A DNA stretch of 58,616 nucleotides from Bacteroidota bacterium (lineage in GTDB: Bacteria > Bacteroidota > Bacteroidia > Bacteroidales > WCHB1-69): assembly GCA_023413895.1 (NCBI GenBank), contig JAEZOU010000004.1:1-58616 (forward strand), read 5' to 3'. The translations under genes were made by a program, and so were the position numbers. Within the stretch, counting starts at the first letter, position 1. Each line of letters opens with the position of its first letter. This document shows, one piece after another, positions 42,293-51,004 of the stretch. The notes beneath the pieces were generated by a model. The model had not been told where the DNA came from and did not search any database. It worked only from the letters and a program-made list of their open reading frames with translations.

Positions 42293-43669
42293 ATGATGAA
42301 TCTGAATGAGGTAAAAGTTGTCTATTTTTTGGGAATTGGTGGTATCGGTATGAGCGCCATTGCACATTTTTTCTTGAGAAACAAATGTCAAGTTTTTGGA
42401 TATGATAACGTTTCATCTCGAATTACAGACGCTTTAACTGCTGAAGGAGCTAAAATCCATTTCGATGAGAATGTTGATGCAATTCCTAAGAATGTCGATT
42501 TAGTAATTTTTACTCCTGCAATTCCTAAGAAACATATAGAATACCAATATTTTATAGAAAATAAAGTACCGCTTTATAAACGCTCTCAAGTGCTGGGAAT
42601 GATTTGTAGTAATTTCCCTACAATAGCCGTCGCAGGTACACACGGTAAAACAACAACTACGGCACTAATTACGCATCTTCTCCATCCTGAAAATCAGATT
42701 ATCTCTTTTATCGGTGGAATCGCTAACAATTTCAAAAATAATTTCGTTGTTGATTCTAATCCTAATACGGCTGTAGTAGAAGCCGACGAGTTTGACCGCT
42801 CTTTCCTAACACTTTACCCGAACATTGCGGTCATTACTTCTATTGATGCGGATCATTTGGATATTTATGGAGATGCTTCAGAACTTCTTCGAACTTTTCA
42901 ACTTTTTGCAAATCAGGTAGATGATAGTGGTGCGCTGATTATTCACGAGAAAATTGCCGATAAAATTTTACACCCCAAAAAGATAGTTTACGGAGTGAGT
43001 GATTCTGCTGATTATCAGGCAAGAAATATTCATCTTTTCCATAATAAGGCAATCTTTGACCTATATTATCATGGCAAATTGATTTATGATTCATTGATAC
43101 TTGGAATTTCTGGAATGCACAACGTGCTAAATGCAGTGGCCGCTTTGGCAGCAGTTTTCGAAAGAATCTCTCTCAATACAAAAACAGAGAAAATAGATTG
43201 CAATTTTAGTGATGTTATTTCAAAAATGCCCAACTTTAAAGGCGTGGCAAGAAGATTTGATATTCGCGTCGAACGTGATGATTTTATCTATATTGATGAT
43301 TATGCGCATCATCCAGAAGAGATTAAGAGCTTTCTTACTGCTATCAAACGGATTTTTCCACAGAAAAAAGCAGTGGGCATTTTTCAACCTCATCTCTATT
43401 CTCGTACGCGAGATTTTGCGCGCGAGTTCGCAGAAGCCCTATCAATGCTTGATTTCTTAATCCTGCTCGAAATCTATCCCGCACGCGAGGAACCAATTCC
43501 TGGTATTACATCTTCTTTCCTATTGGACCTTGTACCTGGAAATAATAAGATACTACTCACCAAAGAGGATTTGCTACCATTTCTCCTGAAAATGAAACCA
43601 GAATTACTACTTACAATCGGTGCTGGCGATATCGATCGGTTTGTGCCACAAATTGAATCACTTTTCTAA
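42293..43669 (+). CDS. murC: UDP-N-acetylmuramate--L-alanine ligase
   Basis: This 458-residue Mur ligase has the N-terminal FLGIGGIGMSAIAHFF, the ATP loop AVAGTHGKTTTTALI, EADEFDRSFL, DADHLDIYG and the C-terminal DDYAHHPEEIKSFL, with PHLYSRTRDFA. The set fits MurC; the recycling ligase Mpl is the main alternative, but Mpl keeps a different central region and C-terminus. In related genomes murC lies in the dcw cluster behind murG; here it is about 12 kb away on the other strand, 16 bases after the GH92 gene. Two possible starts (42293, 42296) differ by one Met. Confidence 0.88.
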   Translation: MMNLNEVKVVYFLGIGGIGMSAIAHFFLRNKCQVFGYDNVSSRITDALTAEGAKIHFDENVDAIPKNVDLVIFTPAIPKKHIEYQYFIENKVPLYKRSQVLGMICSNFPTIAVAGTHGKTTTTALITHLLHPENQIISFIGGIANNFKNNFVVDSNPNTAVVEADEFDRSFLTLYPNIAVITSIDADHLDIYGDASELLRTFQLFANQVDDSGALIIHEKIADKILHPKKIVYGVSDSADYQARNIHLFHNKAIFDLYYHGKLIYDSLILGISGMHNVLNAVAALAAVFERISLNTKTEKIDCNFSDVISKMPNFKGVARRFDIRVERDDFIYIDDYAHHPEEIKSFLTAIKRIFPQKKAVGIFQPHLYSRTRDFAREFAEALSMLDFLILLEIYPAREEPIPGITSSFLLDLVPGNNKILLTKEDLLPFLLKMKPELLLTIGAGDIDRFVPQIESLF

Positions 43670-43767
43670 ATGTAACGAATTTTTTCCCTCTATCAAACAT
43701 TTTTAAACTTTATTCGTTATATTTTATCTTTTAGTTGTTTTTAAGCTGTAAATATTGATAGATAAAT

Positions 43768-44058
43768 ATGGAAAAAGATTCTAACAGATTTATAATGAGA
43801 TTGAAAGTGTTTTTTGCAAAGTTCTCATTACGAACAGGAATCTTTATTCTCCTTTCTTGCGTTCCACTTTATATTCTCTCTTTTGCTCAAATGAAACTTC
43901 CTATTTCACCACTATGGAAAAGTATCCTTTTTGTTCTTTTCTTCGGATTGGCAAAAGTTGCACAATATGGCGGACTCATTATCGTTGGTGCCAAAGGATT
44001 AAAAGATCTGAAAATTAAACTTCTCGAACGTAAGCAAAATTTAGATTCAAATCAGTAG
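43768..44058 (+). CDS. Small two-segment membrane protein
   Basis: The 96-residue protein has two hydrophobic segments (about 23-40 and 52-75) and basic ends. The pattern GIFILLSCVPLY ... PLWKSILFVLFFGLAKVAQY G ... GAKGLKDLK resembles the transporter-suffix type of small membrane proteins, a weak assignment. It lies 98 bases after murC and converges with the symporter gene. Function unknown. Confidence 0.55.
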   Translation: MEKDSNRFIMRLKVFFAKFSLRTGIFILLSCVPLYILSFAQMKLPISPLWKSILFVLFFGLAKVAQYGGLIIVGAKGLKDLKIKLLERKQNLDSNQ

Positions 44059-44083
44059 TATAGAAAAACTATCAAAGTTTTGA

Positions 44084-45727
44084 TTACCAAAATATTGCAT
44101 ATATAATTACCAATAGTATGCAGATAGCATATGCACCATAATTGAAAATTTTATCCGTTTTAAAGAGATCAGAAGTTAATGGAATACCTTTAGAGTCTTC
44201 TTCTGTAGCACATGTGGATAAACTTACTAGAATGATAATTACCATCGTCATAATGCAAGTGTAGAACATCTGATCTATAAAGGGCATGCTAATCGGTAAA
44301 AATTTGAGCGCTAATGCAATAGGAATAGAAAGAATTACTCCAATAATGGCTCCCCGATTGGTAGTTTTTCTCCAGAAAAGTCCTAATAAAAAAAGTGCTA
44401 AAATACCTGGACTTACTAAGCCCGTGTATTCTTGAATGTATTGGAACATTTGTCCAATATTGCCTAATGCAGGCGCAATAATACAAGCAATTACTAAAGC
44501 TACTGCTGCAGAAATTCTTCCTACGTTTACAAGATTTATAGGCTTATTGTGCTTCTTTTCCCATTTGGGAGCCCAATAGGGTTTGAATATATCCATAGTG
44601 AAAATTGTAGATGCAGAATTGAGCATTGATGCCAATGAGGAGATAATAGCAGCTGCTAATGCTGCTAATACCAAACCTTTAAGACCAATGGGAATAAAGG
44701 TGCTGATAAGCCATGGATATGCGTTATCATTGTTAAGAGTGCCATCAGCCAATGTAAATGCAGCAACTGCTCCGTGTGTCCCGTCTGTATACATAACGTA
44801 AGCAATGATACCAGGAATGACAACAATGAACGGAATGAGCATCTTAAGAAATCCTGCAAAGATTAATCCCTTTTGCGCTTCGGGTAGCGATTTTGCCGCA
44901 AAGGCACGTTGAATAATATATTGATTAAATCCCCAATAGTAGAGATTCGCAACCCAAAGTCCTCCTATTAACATCATAATTCCAGGTAGATTTTGATATT
45001 CAGGATTATCTTTGGATAATATGAGATCAAAACGATCACCTGCACATTCGCTTACATGCTGAACACCTTGTAAAATTGTTCCGTCAGGACTAACAGCTTG
45101 TAAAGCAATAATGGTGGTGATAATACCTCCAATGACTAATAAGACCACTTGTAAAACATCTGTCCATGCTACGGCTGATAAACCGCCATATAATGAATAA
45201 CAAGCTGCTATAGTAGCTAAAATGATAATGGCAGGAATGATAAAACTACCATCACCAACGCCGATAATGGTGTCAATCGCCTTGCTACCAAGAAACAAAA
45301 CTGAGGTGAGATTAACAAAAATGAAAAGCGATAACCAAAATACAGCCAAAATTGTCTTTAATTGCGTGGAATATCTCTTTTCTATAAATTCTGGAATGGT
45401 GTAAATGCCTTGTTTGATAAATATAGGTAGAAAGAATTTTGCTACAATTATCAGTGTTAAAGCAGCCATTAATTCGTAGGAAGCAACAGCAAATCCGCCA
45501 GCAAATCCAGAACCAGACATTCCAATAAACTGCTCTGCTGAAATGTTTGCCGCAATTAATGAGGCACCAATTGCCCACCAAGGTAACGATTTTCCCGCTA
45601 AAAAATAATCTTCAGTGGTTTTCTCTTTCCCATTTTTCTTCCGAGATACCCATAATCCTAAAGCAATGATAATGAAAAGGTAAGTAACAACAACAATAAC
45701 GTCAATAAAATGAAATGCCGGATTCAT
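44084..45727 (-). CDS. Sodium:solute symporter, SGLT type
   Basis: The 547-residue membrane protein belongs to the sodium/solute symporter family (about 13-14 membrane segments). Family motifs: EDYFLAGKSLPWWAIGASLI near the N-terminus, NISAEQFIGMSGSGF, YTIPEFIEKRYS, YSLYGGLSAVAWTDVLQVVL and the conserved ASLMLN-like SSLASMLNSASTIFTMDI. It most resembles sugar transporters of the SGLT subgroup, and galactokinase follows upstream in the same direction, so galactose or a related hexose is the likely substrate. The start is the ATG at 45727; a -7 box lies at 45751-45758. Confidence 0.88.
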   Translation of the reverse strand: MNPAFHFIDVIVVVTYLFIIIALGLWVSRKKNGKEKTTEDYFLAGKSLPWWAIGASLIAANISAEQFIGMSGSGFAGGFAVASYELMAALTLIIVAKFFLPIFIKQGIYTIPEFIEKRYSTQLKTILAVFWLSLFIFVNLTSVLFLGSKAIDTIIGVGDGSFIIPAIIILATIAACYSLYGGLSAVAWTDVLQVVLLVIGGIITTIIALQAVSPDGTILQGVQHVSECAGDRFDLILSKDNPEYQNLPGIMMLIGGLWVANLYYWGFNQYIIQRAFAAKSLPEAQKGLIFAGFLKMLIPFIVVIPGIIAYVMYTDGTHGAVAAFTLADGTLNNDNAYPWLISTFIPIGLKGLVLAALAAAIISSLASMLNSASTIFTMDIFKPYWAPKWEKKHNKPINLVNVGRISAAVALVIACIIAPALGNIGQMFQYIQEYTGLVSPGILALFLLGLFWRKTTNRGAIIGVILSIPIALALKFLPISMPFIDQMFYTCIMTMVIIILVSLSTCATEEDSKGIPLTSDLFKTDKIFNYGAYAICILLVIIYAIFW

Positions 45728-45750
45728 AATAATATACTTTATATTTGCGG

Positions 45751-45758
45751 CAAAAATA
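45751..45758 (-). promoter_or_regulatory. -7 box for the symporter gene
   Basis: Minus-strand TATTTTTG in the gap between galK and the symporter gene. It shows that the symporter can be transcribed on its own and rules out the longer N-terminus to 45781. Confidence 0.5.
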
Positions 45759-45796
45759 CAAATAGTTATCCTAAAAAACAAGTGCAGATGTGATTG

Positions 45797-46897
45797 TTAA
45801 AACTCTCTTGCTCCACTACCAATATCAGCAATGTAACAGTCAGCTTGTAACGCAAATTTTTGTTCGTATGCACTTTGCAATTGCTGTATAAAGGCGGGAA
45901 CTTCTCCCTCTTCAATCAATGTTACGGTACAACCACCAAATCCTGCTCCTGTCATACGACTTCCTAAAACTCCATCAAATTTTTGAGCAAAATCAACAAT
46001 AAAATCCAATTCTTGACACGTTACTTCATAATCTTTACATAACGATGTGTGAGAGTTATTCATCAGTTGCCCAAAGGTGTGCATCTCTTTTTGTTTTAAA
46101 GCTTCAATGGCTGCAACTACTCGCGCATGCTCACTGATAGCGTGACGTGCACGACGAAATACTGTTCCTCCTAATGTAGATGAATATTGGTCAAATTCTT
46201 GAGGAGAAACTTGACATAAGTTGCTTATTTTTAGTTGTTTGCTGAGTGTTAATAGCGCTTGGTTGCACTCTTCCCTCCGTTGATTATAAGCTGAATCTAC
46301 TAATCCGCGTTTTTTGTTCGTATTCGTAATCACAAATTTTAAACCTTGCATATCCAATGGAACCCACTGAAAATATAATGTGTTGCAATCTAGTGCAATA
46401 GCGCAGTTTTCTTTCCCAAACCCAGAAGCAAATTGATCCATTATGCCGCAGTTCATTCCTACAAAGTTATTTTCCGCTTTTTGCGCCATCTGTACCAATT
46501 CTATCAATGAAAAGGGTTTCCCTGCAATTTCGTTTACTGCGTATGCTGTAACTACTTCAATGGAGGCAGAGGAAGATAATGCCGCACCAATGGGAAGGTT
46601 GCCTTTGTAATGAAAGTCAAATCCCAAAATGTCGATTCCTCGATCCCGAAATTCTTTTAATACCCCTAATGGATAATCAACCCAACTATTCTGCTTCTGG
46701 CCTAATTCTTTAGCTGATAATCTGTAACTACGCGAATCATTTTCTGAAGAAAATATGCATTCCTGACTATTCGATAGTTCCGTAATAGTTAGATAGGTTC
46801 CCATATTTAGCGCAGCAGGAAAAACCATGCCGCCATTATAATCAGTGTGGTCTCCAATAAGGTTGACACGACCCGGTGCAAAAAAAATTCTTTTCAT
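45797..46897 (-). CDS. galK: Galactokinase
   Basis: The 366-residue GHMP kinase phosphorylates galactose at C1 in the Leloir pathway. Motifs: APGRVNLIGDHTDYNGG near the N-terminus, LPIGAALSSSASIEV (ATP loop), NCGIMDQFASGFG with the catalytic Asp, and MTGAGFGGCTVTL at the C-terminus. The start is the ATG at 46897; a TTG at 46918 would add seven residues. It lies upstream of a sugar symporter. galT, galE and galM are not in the window. Confidence 0.93.
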   Translation of the reverse strand: MKRIFFAPGRVNLIGDHTDYNGGMVFPAALNMGTYLTITELSNSQECIFSSENDSRSYRLSAKELGQKQNSWVDYPLGVLKEFRDRGIDILGFDFHYKGNLPIGAALSSSASIEVVTAYAVNEIAGKPFSLIELVQMAQKAENNFVGMNCGIMDQFASGFGKENCAIALDCNTLYFQWVPLDMQGLKFVITNTNKKRGLVDSAYNQRREECNQALLTLSKQLKISNLCQVSPQEFDQYSSTLGGTVFRRARHAISEHARVVAAIEALKQKEMHTFGQLMNNSHTSLCKDYEVTCQELDFIVDFAQKFDGVLGSRMTGAGFGGCTVTLIEEGEVPAFIQQLQSAYEQKFALQADCYIADIGSGAREF

Positions 46898-46948
46898 ATT
46901 TTTGATGTATGATAACAATGATAGATGTTTTCGCTTGTATATTGGGAT

Positions 46949-47548
46949 TTACTCTCCATAACATCGTTCGCCTCGTTTCCGAAATATGCATTCCGCAAAG
47001 GCTACACATTCGGCACAGCTTTTTCGCTGACGCAAACCTATGGCAATAATCCCTACCATCGATTTAGATGGCAACATTATCCCTGAATCTAAAAAATTAA
47101 TTCCTATACGCTCTGCATTGATTTTTTCACCAATCCGTTTGTTGTCCGCTATCTCTGTGCCACCATAGCCAGGACAAAACCGGAAGTCTAAACTTGTATA
47201 TCCCAATTGGCGTTCATAATTGTCTGCACGCCACTCTAAATAGGCACTTGCAACTGCATCAAAAACGGTAGCGTATGTCATATCTAATATTTGTAATCGT
47301 TGAATATATCGGTCAATATTAATTCCTAAGGTAGTGGAAATTAGTAAATATGGACGATTATGGAGATATTGTAAATAGGAGCTATTCTCACTTAAAAAGG
47401 GTAGAGGTGTATCAAATTCTTGGTGTGTGTATCGAAATTCTGAAATCTTGTCAATCTCTACTTCTGCCCTCTGAATAAGTTGGAGTGTATGCGTATCAAC
47501 CTTGTTGCTCAAAGGGTAACCTAAATATCGCAGAATGGTAGATTTCAT
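46949..47548 (-). CDS. Stand-alone methionine synthase reactivation domain protein
   Basis: This 199-residue protein matches the SAM-binding activation domain that normally forms the C-terminus of MetH: FRFCPGYGGTEI at residues 122-132 (RxxxGY-type SAM motif, R123), then IGINFLDSGIMLPSKSMVGI at 148-167. It ends with a Cys cluster C178, C181, C187, C196, as in some free-standing versions. In the cell it would bind SAM and remethylate cob(II)alamin on the MetH core encoded at 6832-9180, which lacks this domain. It lies 9 bases downstream of metF, the enzyme that makes the methyl donor, so metF and this gene form a methionine-synthesis unit. Confidence 0.85.
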   Translation of the reverse strand: MKSTILRYLGYPLSNKVDTHTLQLIQRAEVEIDKISEFRYTHQEFDTPLPFLSENSSYLQYLHNRPYLLISTTLGINIDRYIQRLQILDMTYATVFDAVASAYLEWRADNYERQLGYTSLDFRFCPGYGGTEIADNKRIGEKINAERIGINFLDSGIMLPSKSMVGIIAIGLRQRKSCAECVAFAECIFRKRGERCYGE

Positions 47549-47557
47549 TGCTAAGTT

Positions 47558-48436
47558 TTATCGTAGTTCCCTTTCAATCACGCTCTTAATACGCTCGTAT
47601 ATATCACCAGCAACTTTCGCATTGTTCATCGTGTATATGTGAATGCCATCAGCATCGTTCGCTAAAAGTTCTAAAATCTGGTTCACACTATATGCTATTC
47701 CAATCTCATACATCGCACGCTTGTCATCTTGAAAACGATCAAACAATACCCTGAGTTCAAAAGGTATGCTTGCTCCAGCCATATGCATAATCTTGTTGAA
47801 CATCTTACTGCTCGTCAAAGGCATAATGCCAGGAATAATGGGTATGGTAATTCCCATCTTCTTGGCTGCACGAACTAATCGGTAGTAATAGTTGTTATCG
47901 TAGAAAAGTTGTGAAATAAAAAATGAAGCACCCTTCTCTTGCTTGATTTTCAAATTGATAAGGTCTTCATATAAACTACTACATTCAATGTGCCCTTCCG
48001 CATAACATGCTCCCGCTAAACAAAAATCACCCCGCTCACATAAATATTCCATCAACTCGGATGCGTGCTTAAAATATTGTAAATAGCTGCCATCAAAGTC
48101 TGTGGGACGATCACCTCGTAATGCTAAAATATTCTCTAATTTGGCTTGCTGTAAAGTAGTTATCAATTGATCAACATCGTGGTTGTCTAATGCTCCGCAG
48201 GTTAAATGTACTAATGGCTCCGCATTGCTGTTGCTCTGAATGTAACTTGCTAAATCTATGGTGTTTTGACTATAATTCCCTGAAGATTTGAAGGTTACAC
48301 TAATAAAGTCTGGATTGTATTGCTGTAATGAGTCTATCGTGCCATAAATGTCACTGATTTTACTCTGCTCCGGATTGGGAGGAAATACTTCAAAGGAAAA
48401 GGTTTTCTTCTTTTTTAAAATGTCACTGATTCGCAT
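47558..48436 (-). CDS. metF: 5,10-methylenetetrahydrofolate reductase
   Basis: The 292-residue flavoprotein reduces methylenetetrahydrofolate to methyltetrahydrofolate, the methyl donor of MetH. Family motifs: FSFEVFPPNPEQSK at residues 13-26, DFISVTFKSSG, HLTCGALDNHDVDQLI, NILALRGDRPTD, GACYAEGH, EKGASFFISQLFYDN and PIIPGIMPLTS. First gene of the minus-strand run metF, reactivation protein, galK. A -7 box TAAATTTG lies at 48503-48510. Confidence 0.92.
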   Translation of the reverse strand: MRISDILKKKKTFSFEVFPPNPEQSKISDIYGTIDSLQQYNPDFISVTFKSSGNYSQNTIDLASYIQSNSNAEPLVHLTCGALDNHDVDQLITTLQQAKLENILALRGDRPTDFDGSYLQYFKHASELMEYLCERGDFCLAGACYAEGHIECSSLYEDLINLKIKQEKGASFFISQLFYDNNYYYRLVRAAKKMGITIPIIPGIMPLTSSKMFNKIMHMAGASIPFELRVLFDRFQDDKRAMYEIGIAYSVNQILELLANDADGIHIYTMNNAKVAGDIYERIKSVIERELR

Positions 48437-48502
48437 AATCGTCCTTAATCTTTCAATTAGTTAACGTAAAATTCGTAAATATCAAACCAAAATTTGAGGC
48501 TG

Positions 48503-48510
48503 CAAATTTA
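48503..48510 (-). promoter_or_regulatory. -7 box for metF
   Basis: Minus-strand TAAATTTG matches TAnnTTTG, 66 bases before the metF ATG. Confidence 0.45.
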
Positions 48511-48650
48511 CAAAATTTGAACTCCTAATCGCGCTTTTTCTCCCTTATTTTTCCGTTACTTTTTCTATTTTTTAATCCTTATAGTTGTAAATTGCTGATT
48601 TTTAATAAGATATTTTTTGTTTGATTTGTTGAAAATTGAATTTTTTGTTT

Positions 48651-48658
48651 TACTTTTG
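48651..48658 (+). promoter_or_regulatory. -7 box of the ABC transporter operon
   Basis: TACTTTTG matches TAnnTTTG. A palindromic operator starts 2 bases downstream, over the predicted transcription start. Confidence 0.6.
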
Positions 48659-48659
48659 C

Positions 48660-48683
48660 AGTGTATTAATTCACTAATACACT
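48660..48683 (+). promoter_or_regulatory. YtrA-type GntR operator
   Basis: AGTGTATTA (48660-48668) and TAATACACT (48675-48683) are perfect 9-bp inverted arms around the 6-base spacer ATTCAC. It lies directly on the predicted transcription start of an operon whose last gene is a YtrA-type GntR repressor. The half-site resembles the GTGTA...TACAC sites of other YtrA-type regulators. Auto-repression is the simplest reading. Confidence 0.7.
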
Positions 48684-48721
48684 ATGATTGATAAATACGA
48701 AAATTCTAAACCGAAACAATT

Positions 48722-49552
48722 ATGATTAATGTAGAAAATGTTAATTTCAGGTATTCCAAAGGAAGAGCTCTCTTCAAAAATCTTTCTCTGGATTTGGAGC
48801 CAGGGCATATTTATGGCTTACTCGGTAAAAATGGCGCAGGAAAGTCAACACTGCTGAAAGTGATGGCGGGTTTGCTATTCCCTCAGTCAGGTACGGCTAC
48901 AACACTTAACTTACCCGCTTGCCTCCGCAAAAAGGAGATGCTGCAAAATCTATTTTTTCTTCCAGAAGAGTTGTATGTTCCGCATTTGACAATCAATAGG
49001 TTACAATCTATATATGCTCCTTTCTATCCCTATTTTAGTCAAGAGCAATTTTATGAGTATTTGAATAAGTTTGAAATTTCACACTATGATGATTATGTGG
49101 ATAAACTTTCTCATGGACAGAAAAAGAAGGTGATGATCTGCTTCGCTTTGGCAACAAATACCTCGGTGCTTTTTATGGATGAACCTACTAATGGATTGGA
49201 TATTCCATCTAAAACAGAATTTCGTAGAATTATGGCTTCTGCAGCAACTGAGGATAAATTGGTGCTCATATCTACACACCAAGTGCGTGATTTGAGTAAT
49301 CTTATTGATGCAGTTGTTGTGCTAAATAATGGAGAGATTTTGCTGAACCAATCAACCTATAATATTGCAGAAAAAATATCTTTCGATGTGGTGCAAACTG
49401 CTGATGAAGATGTGATTTATGCAGAAGAAACAGTACAAGGCCTTGTGGCTGTACGTGAAAATAAGACAGGAATAGGTTCCCGAATCGACTTGGAACTTCT
49501 CTTTAATGCCATAATTTGTAATAAGGATAAATTCAAGGAACTATTTATGTAA
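48722..49552 (+). CDS. ABC transporter ATP-binding protein
   Basis: The 276-residue ATPase has Walker A GLLGKNGAGKSTLL, a signature LSHGQKKKVMICFA (LSHGQ instead of LSGGQ), Walker B VLFMDEPTNGLDI and the H-loop ISTHQVRDL. It is YtrB-like in size and context. The permease is the gene at 49797, with a small bitopic protein in between and a GntR regulator at the end. Such units in Bacteroidota and Firmicutes respond to cell-envelope stress or antibiotics; the substrate here is unknown. Confidence 0.9.
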   Translation: MINVENVNFRYSKGRALFKNLSLDLEPGHIYGLLGKNGAGKSTLLKVMAGLLFPQSGTATTLNLPACLRKKEMLQNLFFLPEELYVPHLTINRLQSIYAPFYPYFSQEQFYEYLNKFEISHYDDYVDKLSHGQKKKVMICFALATNTSVLFMDEPTNGLDIPSKTEFRRIMASAATEDKLVLISTHQVRDLSNLIDAVVVLNNGEILLNQSTYNIAEKISFDVVQTADEDVIYAEETVQGLVAVRENKTGIGSRIDLELLFNAIICNKDKFKELFM

Positions 49553-49570
49553 AATCTAAATTTTTGTAAG

Positions 49571-49786
49571 ATGAAAAAAAAGACAAATATAATATTATTC
49601 TCAGTTTTGGGAATTTTCTTTGTTTTCTATACAGTAGAATTGGCAATTTTTGTGCATAAATATAATCAATTGCCACAAATTGAAAATACTCCAACTATTT
49701 GGGAGGAGGAGTCCGTTCCAGAGTCCGATTGTTTTCAACAAGATTCTTTAAATGAGAATGTTAATTCAATAAGTCTGAAATTTTAA
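49571..49786 (+). CDS. Small bitopic membrane protein in the ABC operon
   Basis: The 71-residue protein has one membrane segment (about 6-28, NIILFSVLGIFFVFYTVELA) and an acidic tail (EEESVPESD). It starts 18 bases after the ATPase and ends 10 before the permease, so it is probably translated in the operon. No family is recognised; a small accessory subunit of the transporter is possible. Confidence 0.65.
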   Translation: MKKKTNIILFSVLGIFFVFYTVELAIFVHKYNQLPQIENTPTIWEEESVPESDCFQQDSLNENVNSISLKF

Positions 49787-49796
49787 TTGTATTGAT

Positions 49797-50477
49797 ATGG
49801 ATTTTAAAAATGTTTTTAATCTAATCCGCTGTTTTATAGTGGAAAAATTTAAAAAGGAATTCACCCCATTAATCGTTATCGCAGTGGTGGTTCCTGTATT
49901 GTCAGATTTTGATACTATAGTGTTTGTTTACACTTTTTTATCAATACTTTTCGCCGCTCGGATTTTTAAAAATCTGCAGAATTCACAATCCGCAATCGCT
50001 TATATGATGATGCCCGCAAGTCCAGCAGAAAAAACAATGGCAAATTTCTTGTTGGTTAGTGTAATCTACCCACTTGTTTGTGCACTATTTTCTCTTATCG
50101 CCTTAGGAGTTGATGTACTATTTTTTAAATTTTTTCAAGATTATCCATATACCATGCCGCAAGATATTGGTGTTTCTCTTGGATTCTTTTTGTTACTCGC
50201 AATCTTTAGTTTTGCTTCTGTCTATTATAAAAAACATTCGTTCTGGAATGTGTGTCTTTGGGGAGTAGTAATGGTTCCTTTTATTCTGATTTATACAGGG
50301 CTTTTCTGCCATATTTTTGCTGATAATAATATTTTTTCAGCAGATTTATCAGCGGTAGCGGAGCCTGTTTATGACTTCTTTGTTTCTTACCCAATTGTAA
50401 GTAGTGTCGTTCAGTTATTGCTGATCTGTTTCTTCTGGGGAATGACCTATTTGAGATTAAAAGAAACGGAGGTTTAG
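49797..50477 (+). CDS. ABC-2-like membrane permease subunit
   Basis: The 226-residue protein has about six hydrophobic segments and the segment YMMMPASPAEKTMANFLL between the second and third, a feature (LLPASxxEK) common in Bacteroidota ABC-2-type permeases next to YtrB-like ATPases. It is the likely membrane partner of the ATPase at 48722. It begins 10 bases after the small membrane protein and is followed by the regulator after 1 base. Confidence 0.75.
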   Translation: MDFKNVFNLIRCFIVEKFKKEFTPLIVIAVVVPVLSDFDTIVFVYTFLSILFAARIFKNLQNSQSAIAYMMMPASPAEKTMANFLLVSVIYPLVCALFSLIALGVDVLFFKFFQDYPYTMPQDIGVSLGFFLLLAIFSFASVYYKKHSFWNVCLWGVVMVPFILIYTGLFCHIFADNNIFSADLSAVAEPVYDFFVSYPIVSSVVQLLLICFFWGMTYLRLKETEV

Positions 50478-50478
50478 T

Positions 50479-50835
50479 ATGAATTTCTCGGAAACAACAC
50501 CTATCTATCTGCAAATTGTAGAGTATGTTTGTGAGCAAATTGTCTTACAAAAATGGAAAACAGAGTCTCGAATTCCTTCTGTGCGCGAATTAGGAGTCGC
50601 CCTTCAGGTTAATCCTAATACAGTGCTGCGTTCGTATGATTATCTGCAAACAAATCAGATAGTTATTAATAAAAGAGGAATCGGCTATTTTGTTACTTCC
50701 GATGCTGTCAATCGAGTGGTTACTCTCCGAAAAGAACGTTTCTTCCAAACAGAGATTCCTAATCTTGCAAAAACTTTAAAACTTCTAAATATTTCAACCG
50801 AAGAGTTGATCAATGCAATAAAAGATAATCAATAA
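50479..50835 (+). CDS. GntR-family regulator, YtrA subfamily
   Basis: The 118-residue protein has an N-terminal winged helix (about 8-75: TPIYLQIVEYVCEQI, RIPSVRELGVALQVNPNTVL RSYDYL, RGIGYFV) and a short helical dimerisation tail of about 40 residues without a large ligand domain, as in the YtrA subgroup. It is the last gene of the ABC operon and presumably represses it through the palindrome at 48660-48683. Confidence 0.9.
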   Translation: MNFSETTPIYLQIVEYVCEQIVLQKWKTESRIPSVRELGVALQVNPNTVLRSYDYLQTNQIVINKRGIGYFVTSDAVNRVVTLRKERFFQTEIPNLAKTLKLLNISTEELINAIKDNQ

Positions 50836-50844
50836 TCATAGCAG

Positions 50845-50881
50845 AACTCCTCCTTCCTTTTCGCTTTTGGGGGAGTTTTTT
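50845..50881 (+). terminator. Intrinsic terminator of the ABC operon
   Basis: AACTCCTCC (50845-50853) pairs with GGGGGAGTT (50869-50877), 9 pairs with one G-T wobble, followed by further T. It starts 9 bases after the regulator's stop. Confidence 0.85.
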
Positions 50882-50978
50882 ATAACTATATGATAATCAA
50901 ATTGTAATAACATACTCTATCCACATAATAGTATGGAAATATTATTTATAGATTTTTCATGTAAAAGGTAAAAAATAG

Positions 50979-50986
50979 TACCTTTG
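50979..50986 (+). promoter_or_regulatory. -7 box for the helicase gene
   Basis: TACCTTTG matches TAnnTTTG, 18 bases before the ATG at 51005. It overlaps the TTG at 50984, which is therefore not the start. Confidence 0.6.
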
Positions 50987-51004
50987 CATGATAATACTTT
51001 GAAA

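Noticed and set aside
42293..43669. Possible Mpl (recycling ligase) instead of MurC
   Set aside because: The motif set and length fit MurC at least as well, and the dcw cluster lacks murC, so this copy is the likely biosynthetic gene. A database alignment would settle it.
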